Origin: Streptomyces sp. NBC_01428
GTDB lineage: Bacteria > Actinomycetota > Actinomycetes > Streptomycetales > Streptomycetaceae
Length of the DNA: 64,000 nt
Direction: 5' to 3'
NCBI RefSeq assembly: GCF_036231965.1
Contig: NZ_CP109499.1
Coordinates: 8,432,001 to 8,496,000, forward strand
Under the pieces are notes generated by a model. It was not told the DNA's origin and did no database searches. It saw only the letters and a program-made list of their open reading frames with translations. Of the stretch, positions 58,084-64,000 are shown piece after piece; position 1 is the stretch's first letter; the number at the start of each line of letters is the position of its first letter. The position numbers were made by a program, and so were the translations under genes.

Positions 58084-60014
58084 CGCAGTTCCAGGACCGT
58101 GACGCCGTAGCCGTCGATCGTCACGTCCGACACCTGGGCGCCGGACCGCAGGTCGTGCAGTGTGCCGTCGGCGACGGGGGCCACGGTGAGCGGCTCGGGG
58201 CTCTGGCTGACGAGCCAGACGAAACGTCGCCCGTCGGTGTGCGCGAGGACGTCCGCCGCGACGTGCGGATCGGCGACCGTGACCGGACGGTCCACCCCCG
58301 CCACCTCCGCCAGCGCCGCGTACAGGCGGTGTGTCGCGTCCGGGTTCGCGTGCGGAGTGCGGGCGGCCATGTGCTCCAGCGGATAGGTGGCGAGGACCGT
58401 GCGGCCCGCACCGGTCTCGTTCACCAGCAGGGCGGGTCGGCCGTGCGCGTCCACGGCGACGACCCGGGCGCCGCGCGCCTCGACGGGCAGGTAGGCGCGG
58501 CTGTCCTCGTTCCCGGCCACCGGCAGCCGCAGCACCTCGCCCGCGCGCAGACCCCCGAAGTCCTCGGTGAACGTCATCTCCAGCACGTCGTCGAGGATCG
58601 GTTCGGCCACCCCGTACGACAGCTGGAGCTCCACGCCGAACAGTCCGTCGAGGTCGTCGAACCAGGGGCCGCGGGTCGCGGGGTGCTCGCCCGAGCAGAA
58701 CGACAGGTACACGGTGGCGCCCGCCGCGGCCCGTCGGGCGAGTTCCCGGCGGGTGCGGGTGGTGAGCTGGCGGGTGGCCGGCAGCAGGTAGAGCGACGCG
58801 TCCCCGGGCAGGCGGTCGGCCTCGCGGGTGAACGCCACGGGCAGGTCCGCGGCGCGCGCGGTGACGTAACTCTGGTGCAGGGACGTGAAGATGAGCGGCC
58901 GGTCGGCGGGCCGGCTGTAGGGGTATCCGCGTTCCAGGAAGGCGGGCACGACCAGCGCGGTGTCCGCGTCCGCGCGGGCGCAGCCGGCGAAGTCCACGGC
59001 GCGCAGCACGTCGGCGAAGGCGGCGATCTCGCGCAGCGGCTCCTTGGGGGCGCCGGTGGAGTCGGTGATGCCGAAGTGCATCTCGAAGGGGTGGTGGTCG
59101 TAGGGGGACTGGTCCCAGAGGTCGTCGTAGTCGGTGTTGTTCCAGGCGATCCAGCCGGTGGCTCCGCCGAGCAGCGAGTTGTGCAGGGTCTGGCGGTAGT
59201 AGACGCCCGCGTTGCGCGCCGAGACCGTGTCCGTGGAGAGCCCGAACTCCTCCAGCACGACGGGCTGTCCGGTCACCGCGGCCAGCTCGCACTCGAACGC
59301 GGCCCGGTAGTGCTGGCGCGGCCGGTCGGTGTCCGAGCGGTACACGTGCGGGCCCACGAAGTCGACGTACTCGGCGGTGTCCCGCAGCGAGAAGCCGTTG
59401 TCGCGACCGGTCACCTCGATGCCCCAGGCGCCGTCGCCCAGGGACACCGGCTGGGTGGCGCCCGTGGCGCGCACCGCGTTGCACATCGCCTGCGCCCACG
59501 CCGTCACCACGTCCGAGGAGGGCGGGTCCACCTGGTAGACGCGTCCGTAGCCGGGCATCTCGTTGGTGATCAGCCAGCCGGTGACCGCCGGGTGGTCCTT
59601 GAAGCGGCGGGCCATCCGCGACACGAACCACGCCTGGCGGCCGACCATCCAGACGTCCTCGTACAGATCACGGCCGCCCCGCCAGACCGGGTCCCAGTTC
59701 TCTCCGGACATGTGCCCGACGATGAACGTGGGCACGGTCCCCATGCCCGCCTCCTGGTGGGCGTCGAGGAAGTCCTCGAAGCGCTCGCAGAGTTCGTCGT
59801 CGATCGTGTGCGGCTCGGGGTGGAAGTCCGGCCAGTAGAAGAACGACCGGGTCATCGTCAGCCCGTGGTCGCGGAGCACACCGAGTTCCTCACGGACCGT
59901 CTTCGGGTCGTAGTTCCGCCACATCAGCGGACCGCCGGTGCGGGACCAGAAGTTGGCACCGAGCCAGGGCAGGACGGTGGAGTCGTGGGTGAGCTGGGCG
60001 CTGTGGCGTCGCAT
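58080..60014 (-). CDS. GH5/cellulase-type glycoside hydrolase (possible mannosidase or mannanase)
   Basis: The 644-residue protein has an N-terminal barrel with LGANFWSRTGGPLMW, acid/base Glu152 in GWLITNEMPGYG, and nucleophile Glu256 in PVVLEEFGLS. These match the GH-A clan, closest to GH5 mannanase-like proteins. A C-terminal beta-galactosidase-type glutamine-amidotransferase-like region and a small beta domain follow (RLPVAGNEDSRAYLPVEARG). No secretion signal is seen. AGAAGGACC precedes the ATG at 60014. It is coupled to the GH3 gene and follows the LacI regulator, so both enzymes likely degrade the sugar brought in by the ABC importer. Confidence 0.82.
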   Translation of the reverse strand: MRRHSAQLTHDSTVLPWLGANFWSRTGGPLMWRNYDPKTVREELGVLRDHGLTMTRSFFYWPDFHPEPHTIDDELCERFEDFLDAHQEAGMGTVPTFIVGHMSGENWDPVWRGGRDLYEDVWMVGRQAWFVSRMARRFKDHPAVTGWLITNEMPGYGRVYQVDPPSSDVVTAWAQAMCNAVRATGATQPVSLGDGAWGIEVTGRDNGFSLRDTAEYVDFVGPHVYRSDTDRPRQHYRAAFECELAAVTGQPVVLEEFGLSTDTVSARNAGVYYRQTLHNSLLGGATGWIAWNNTDYDDLWDQSPYDHHPFEMHFGITDSTGAPKEPLREIAAFADVLRAVDFAGCARADADTALVVPAFLERGYPYSRPADRPLIFTSLHQSYVTARAADLPVAFTREADRLPGDASLYLLPATRQLTTRTRRELARRAAAGATVYLSFCSGEHPATRGPWFDDLDGLFGVELQLSYGVAEPILDDVLEMTFTEDFGGLRAGEVLRLPVAGNEDSRAYLPVEARGARVVAVDAHGRPALLVNETGAGRTVLATYPLEHMAARTPHANPDATHRLYAALAEVAGVDRPVTVADPHVAADVLAHTDGRRFVWLVSQSPEPLTVAPVADGTLHDLRSGAQVSDVTIDGYGVTVLELR

Positions 60015-60051
60015 GGTCCTTCTCAATGGTTGCGGGTGCGTGGTGCGGCTC

Positions 60052-60069
60052 CGCCGCCCGGAGGCGGCG
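60052..60069 (-). terminator. Short hairpin between lacI-type gene and GH5 gene
   Basis: CGCCGCC and GGCGGCG with a CGGA loop lie in the 71-bp gap. The stable tetraloop could weaken read-through from the transporter and regulator genes into the hydrolase genes. No U tract is present, so the call is tentative. Confidence 0.35.
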
Positions 60070-60085
60070 CAGCGTGGTGGTGCTG

Positions 60086-61132
60086 TCAGCCGGCGGGCGC
60101 GGGCCCGGTGGACTCGCGGACCACCAGCCGGGGGCGGCCCGTCAGCGGGGTGTCCTCGACCTCCTCGCCGCACAGGGCGAGCAGCATGCGGGCGGCCGCC
60201 GCGCCGACCTCCTGGACCCGCTGGTCCACCGTGGTCAGGCGGGGGTGCAGCCAGCGGCCGAGCGGCAGGTTGTCGTAGCCGACGACCGACAGGTCGCGCG
60301 GCACGATCAGCCCGGCGCGCTGCGCGGTGCCGATGCCGCAGACGGCCATCGAGTCGTTGGCGTAGACGACGGCGGTGGGGCGGCCGCCGGCGTCGAGCAG
60401 GGCCTGCGTCGCCGCGACCGCCGACCGCTCGGTGAAGTCGGTGTGCAGGACGGCGAAGGGCCGCAGCCCCGCCGCGCGCAGCGCCGTCTCGAAGGCGGCC
60501 CCGCGCAGCCGGGTGTGCTGGAGTTCCGCGGGTCCCGCGACATACGCGACCCGCCGGTGCCCGAGCCCCAGCAGATGGGCGACGACCTCCTCGATCCCCG
60601 CCCCCTGGTCGAGCAGGCCGACCCGGGGCACGACGGCCCGGCCGTCCGGCGATCCGAGCAGGACCGCCGGCAGTCTCAGCCGCGCCAACAGCGCGGGGCG
60701 GGCGTCGTTGTCGCGGGCGTCGGTGAGCACCGCGCCGTCCACCCGGCCCTCGGCGGCGAGCCGCTCGTACAGGGCGTGCTCCTCCTGCGGTCCGCTCACC
60801 AGGTGCAGCAGCAACCCGTAGCCGCGCGGCGCGAGTTCGCCCTCTATGCCGGTGATCAGCTCGCTGAAGTGCGGGTCCGCGCCCAGCACGTCGGTGGGCC
60901 GCCGGACCACCAGGGCGAGGCTGCGCGTCCGGGCGTTGCGCAGGGCGGCGGCGGGGGCGCTGGGGGACCACCCCAGTTCCAGGGCCGCGTCGAGGATCCG
61001 GCGCCGCGTCGCCTCCGAGAGGCGGCCCTTGTGGTTGAAGGCCTGGGAGACCGCGGCGGTCGACACACCGGCCGCCGCCGCGACGGCCTTGATGGTGGGA
61101 CGCCGTCCCGTCTCCTCGGTGGACGCGCTCAC
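60086..61132 (-). CDS. LacI-family transcriptional regulator
   Basis: The 348-residue protein has an N-terminal helix-turn-helix and hinge (PTIKAVAAAAGVSTAAVSQAFNHKGRLSEATRRRILDAALELGW) and a periplasmic-binding-like effector domain (ALVVRRPTDVLGADPHFSELITGIE, VGYDNLPLGRWLHPRLTTVDQ). The GTG overlaps the stop codon of the upstream permease gene (GTGA). It should repress the surrounding sugar-uptake and hydrolase operon until a sugar ligand is bound. The operator was not identified in the window; it may lie beyond the right edge, upstream of the binding-protein gene. Confidence 0.94.
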   Translation of the reverse strand: MSASTEETGRRPTIKAVAAAAGVSTAAVSQAFNHKGRLSEATRRRILDAALELGWSPSAPAAALRNARTRSLALVVRRPTDVLGADPHFSELITGIEGELAPRGYGLLLHLVSGPQEEHALYERLAAEGRVDGAVLTDARDNDARPALLARLRLPAVLLGSPDGRAVVPRVGLLDQGAGIEEVVAHLLGLGHRRVAYVAGPAELQHTRLRGAAFETALRAAGLRPFAVLHTDFTERSAVAATQALLDAGGRPTAVVYANDSMAVCGIGTAQRAGLIVPRDLSVVGYDNLPLGRWLHPRLTTVDQRVQEVGAAAARMLLALCGEEVEDTPLTGRPRLVVRESTGPAPAG

Positions 61133-61956
61133 ATCTTCACCGCCCCGCTGACCAGAGCCTGCTGCATACGCTTCTGGAGGACCGTGTAGACGACCCAGAC
61201 CGGGATCAGCGTCAGGACGGTGCCCGCCGTCAGCACCCCGTAGTCCGTGCCGGTGATCGACTTCAGCGTGGGCAGCGCGACCTGGACCGTGCGCTGCGAG
61301 GGGTCGGGGCCGATGATGACCAGCGAGTACAGGTACTCGTTCCAGAAGGTCAGGAAGTTCAGCAGCAGCACGGTGGCGATACCGGGCAGACACATCGGCG
61401 TGTAGATGTGCCGGAGCACGGCGAACGTCGAGGCCCCGTCCAGCCGCGCGGCCTCCTCCATCTCCCGGGGGATCGTCCGCATGAACTGGACGAGGATCAC
61501 CACGGACAGCGGCATCGCGGTCGCCGGCAGGAACAGCACCATGAACGTCCGGGTGTGGAACAGCCCGGTCGCCGCCGCGAGCAGGAACGTCGGGAACAGC
61601 GCGGCGAACGTGGGAATGAGAAATCCCAGCGAGAAGACCCGCTCGATCACCGCGGCCGAACGCCCCGTCGACCGGGCGATCGCGAACGCGGCCGGCACGG
61701 CGAGCAGCAGGGTCAGGGCGAGCGAGAACAGCGTCACCACGGCCGAGTTGACGACCGACAGACCCAGGTCGGCGCTCTCGAAGGCGGTCCGGAAGTTGCC
61801 GAGACCCAGCGACGTGGGAGGCGCCAGGGGATGCGCGAAGATCTCGTCGTTCGTCTTGAACGCCGACGCGAGGAAGTAGTAGAGCGGGATGACCAGCAGC
61901 ACCGCGTACGTCCACACCAGGACGTGAGCCGGGAGCCAGCGCTTGCCGAGCTTCAT
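61129..61956 (-). CDS. Sugar ABC transporter permease (MalG type)
   Basis: The 275-residue protein has six membrane segments. The EAA loop that contacts the ATPase is present as EMEEAARLDGASTFAVLRHI, followed by the Pro-rich PGIATVLLLNFLTFWNEY. The start MKLGKRWLP is preceded by GGAG; longer upstream starts lack support. It pairs with the MalF-type permease encoded directly before it. No ATPase gene is present in this operon, so a shared multi-sugar ATPase (MsiK), common in Streptomyces, is likely to drive it (established for the group, inferred here). Confidence 0.93.
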   Translation of the reverse strand: MKLGKRWLPAHVLVWTYAVLLVIPLYYFLASAFKTNDEIFAHPLAPPTSLGLGNFRTAFESADLGLSVVNSAVVTLFSLALTLLLAVPAAFAIARSTGRSAAVIERVFSLGFLIPTFAALFPTFLLAAATGLFHTRTFMVLFLPATAMPLSVVILVQFMRTIPREMEEAARLDGASTFAVLRHIYTPMCLPGIATVLLLNFLTFWNEYLYSLVIIGPDPSQRTVQVALPTLKSITGTDYGVLTAGTVLTLIPVWVVYTVLQKRMQQALVSGAVKM

Positions 61957-61972
61957 TCTGTGCTGCTCCGAT

Positions 61973-62914
61973 TCAGTAGGTCTGGCGGAAGACGCGGCGG
62001 ATCGCCAGAAGGCCGACGAGCCCGGCGAGGAAGAGGACGACACCGACGGTCTGGCTGTAGCCGAGGTCCGCCGCGATGAACGCCTTCTGGTAGACGAGGA
62101 ACGACAGGGTCGTGGACGAGGTCCCCGGACCGCCCTGGGTCAGCAGGAGCACGTGCTGCGCCGAGCCGAACAGCGTCCACAGGAACTGGAGCATCGTCAC
62201 GACCCCCACGTAGTCACGGATCACGGGGAAGTGGACCGCCCACATGGTGCGCCAGTGACCCGCTCCGTCCAGCTGGGCGGCCTCGCCCAGCTCGTCGGGC
62301 ACACTGCCCAGCCGGGCCGCGAACAGCACCGCGGTGAAGCCGATACCGCCCCAGATGTCCAGGGCGATCAGACACCCGAGTGCCGTCGACGGCGACGCCA
62401 GCCACGCGTCGGTCAGCGAACCGAGCCCCATCCCCTGCAACGCGCCGTTGGCCAGGCCGTCCGGCGACAGGGCCGCGTAGAAGACCATCGCCTTCGCCGG
62501 GGTCGAGATCAGCCCGGGTATGAACAGCAGGTAGCGGATCACCCGGTGCCCGGGCGGCCGTTGTGCCACGTAGTAGCCCAGCATGTACGCGCACACGATC
62601 ATCACCGGCAGCGCGACGGCGAGCTGGACCGCGGTGTTGCGGGTGGCGTCCCAGAAGACCGGATCGGCGAACACCGTACGGACGTTGTCCAGCCCGGCGA
62701 ACGAGACCGGCTGGAGCATGCCCGGCCAGCGCAGTGCGGCGATCACGAAGATGGCGAGCATCGGCCCGACCATGAACACGAGGTACCAGACCAGCGCGGG
62801 CACGGCGAGCACGGTGCCGCCCTGCCGGGTGGCACGTCCCGCCGCGGCAGGAGGGGCGGGCGGTGCGGGGCGGCGGGCCGCCGTACCGTCCGGTGTCGTC
62901 GTCAGCGTCGTCAT
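61973..62914 (-). CDS. Sugar ABC transporter permease (MalF type)
   Basis: The 313-residue protein begins with a cytoplasmic Ala/Pro-rich stretch, then six membrane segments. The EAA loop is seen in ELGEAAQLDGAGHWRTMWAVHFPVI, and LLTQGGPGTSSTTLSFLVYQKAF is a typical MalF-type periplasmic segment. ATG 62914 has GGGAG upstream. It lies between the substrate-binding protein and MalG-type genes in one operon. Substrate undetermined; the coupled GH3 and GH5-like enzymes suggest a beta-linked oligosaccharide. Confidence 0.93.
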   Translation of the reverse strand: MTTLTTTPDGTAARRPAPPAPPAAAGRATRQGGTVLAVPALVWYLVFMVGPMLAIFVIAALRWPGMLQPVSFAGLDNVRTVFADPVFWDATRNTAVQLAVALPVMIVCAYMLGYYVAQRPPGHRVIRYLLFIPGLISTPAKAMVFYAALSPDGLANGALQGMGLGSLTDAWLASPSTALGCLIALDIWGGIGFTAVLFAARLGSVPDELGEAAQLDGAGHWRTMWAVHFPVIRDYVGVVTMLQFLWTLFGSAQHVLLLTQGGPGTSSTTLSFLVYQKAFIAADLGYSQTVGVVLFLAGLVGLLAIRRVFRQTY

Positions 62915-62966
62915 GCGGTGACTCCCGGGGACTGCTCGGCGGAAACGATGGAGGCGGGCGGCCGGC

Positions 62967-64000
62967 TCATGCGGACCGGTACGCGGCTTCGAGCGTGGCG
63001 CGGACCCGTGCCGCACTCGTGCCGCGCGTGAACGACGTACTGGTCGCGGTGATCAGCGGCTGCGCCGCGGCCGGCGGCACGTACACGTCGGGCAGCAGCA
63101 CCTGACTCACCTCGGAGCCGAGCCGCTGCGCCGCCGCGACCAGGGGGAAGTCGCCGCTGACGGCGTCCGTGCGCAACGCCATGTCGCGGCCGCTCTCCTT
63201 CACGAAGCGCGCCACGGTGTCCTGCCGGTACATGAACCGGAGGAACTTCTCCACGTGCTCGATCTTGCGGACGCCGTTCGGGCTGATCCAGAAGCCGATG
63301 AGGGTGAAGGCGCGGATGATCGTGGGATGTTCGTGGGCCGACCGCTCGGCGAGCGGCCAGCCGCCCACCTCGGTGTGCCGTGCCACGTCCTCGGGCACCT
63401 TCGCCAGGGCGGAGGACATCGCCGACTGGATCGCCGCGGACCGGGTGTTGTACTGCGTGGTCATGGAGTCGGACGTCAGCCCCTGGGCCTTGTCCGCGAA
63501 CACGCCCGCGTCCCGCAGGTCCACGAAGTACTGGATGCCCTCGCGGGCGCCCCGGCCCGAGAAGTCGCCGGCCGTGTACACGTGCCGCGCCTCGTCCTGG
63601 GAGAGGAACGTCTGGATGATCTGGGCCAGGAGCTTCTGCCCGGTCCAGTCGTTGCCGCCGACGGTGACCGGCGCGATTCCCTTGGCCCGCAGCTTGCGGG
63701 CGGCGGCGACGAGCTGGTCGCCCGTGGTGGGTATCTCGTCGACGCCGGCCCGGTCGAGCAGCGCGCGGTTGTAGGCGACCGGCCAGTTCGTGGCGAAGTA
63801 CGGGAAGGCCCGCAGCCGGTGCTTGCCGTCGGTCCAGGCGGACAGCGCGGTGGGCAGGACGCGCTCGCGCAGCCCCCACGAGTCCAGGTACGGCGCCACG
63901 TCCACGGTCGCGTCGACGTCCGTCCAGGCCAGCGTCTTGTCGTAGAGGTTGACCATGACGACGTCGGCCTCTTTACGGGCCAGCCGCGAGGTCTCGTAGA
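62967..64000 (-). CDS. Sugar ABC transporter substrate-binding protein, N-terminus cut by window edge
   Basis: The frame is open to the right edge; 344 residues of the C-terminal part are visible and the signal peptide lies outside. Family 1 (maltose/oligosaccharide) features: DGKHRLRAFPYFATNWPVAYNRALLDRAGV, TTGDQLVAAARKLRAKGIAPVTVGGNDW and GFWISPNGVRKIEHVEKFLRFMY. It delivers the sugar to the two permeases encoded downstream. An internal ATG at 63956 is not the start, because coding sequence continues upstream of it. Confidence 0.9.
   Translation of the reverse strand, partial: YETSRLARKEADVVMVNLYDKTLAWTDVDATVDVAPYLDSWGLRERVLPTALSAWTDGKHRLRAFPYFATNWPVAYNRALLDRAGVDEIPTTGDQLVAAARKLRAKGIAPVTVGGNDWTGQKLLAQIIQTFLSQDEARHVYTAGDFSGRGAREGIQYFVDLRDAGVFADKAQGLTSDSMTTQYNTRSAAIQSAMSSALAKVPEDVARHTEVGGWPLAERSAHEHPTIIRAFTLIGFWISPNGVRKIEHVEKFLRFMYRQDTVARFVKESGRDMALRTDAVSGDFPLVAAAQRLGSEVSQVLLPDVYVPPAAAQPLITATSTSFTRGTSAARVRATLEAAYRSA

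Overview
The window looks like a high-GC actinomycete chromosome, almost certainly Streptomyces. The evidence is the roughly 72% GC composition, the strong GC bias at third codon positions, the many GTG starts, the translationally coupled operons, the actinobacterial iron-box operators, a BTAD-family regulator and an actinobacterial cysteine-rich leader peptide. I saw no rRNA, tRNA, CRISPR array, insertion sequence or prophage gene. One CDS runs off each edge.

Left part (1-14.5 kb). A peptide-type ABC binding protein (cut by the left edge) lies downstream of a 24-residue Cys-containing leader peptide and a perfect palindrome. Next come an Rrf2 regulator coupled to a DsbA-family protein, and a divergent cupin. 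A vitamin B12 island follows: a cobalamin riboswitch with btuCDF-type uptake genes, a 3-hydroxyisobutyryl-CoA hydrolase, a second cobalamin riboswitch with the cobalt transporter pair cbtB-cbtA, and on the opposite strand the B12-dependent methylmalonyl-CoA mutase operon mutA-mutB-meaB. Import of B12 or cobalt is therefore next to a major user of B12 and to a valine-degradation enzyme that feeds the same propionyl-CoA route.

Centre (14.6-51.8 kb). This is a hydroxamate siderophore locus controlled by at least five DmdR/IdeR-type iron boxes. It contains an asymmetric ABC exporter pair with a coupled binding protein, an L-ornithine N5-monooxygenase, an N-formyltransferase, an extra acetylglutamate kinase (ornithine supply), a FecCD/FecE-type importer, one giant six-module NRPS (about 7,416 aa) and an MbtH protein. 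The NRPS order is partial C, A1-MT-PCP, C-A2(Ser)-PCP, C-A3(hydroxyornithine)-MT-PCP, C-A4-PCP, C-A5(Ser)-PCP, C-A6-PCP-E, with no thioesterase. The predicted product is a linear hexapeptide with two Ser, two N-methylated residues and several N5-hydroxyornithines, probably released as a cyclic D-hydroxyornithine. It belongs with the scabichelin, tsukubachelin and albachelin type of siderophore, but I cannot say which, or whether it is new. A metal-dependent amidohydrolase behind mbtH is interrupted by four tandem copies of a 47-bp repeat. A small unknown protein, a double-HTH protein and a Nudix hydrolase close the locus; the last two flank another iron box.

Right part (51.8-64 kb). An alpha/beta hydrolase diverges from a BTAD regulator, followed by a lone cyanase. 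A minus-strand sugar operon then reads: ABC binding protein (cut by the right edge), two permeases, LacI regulator, GH5-like hydrolase and GH3 beta-glucosidase, with several 4-nt overlaps.
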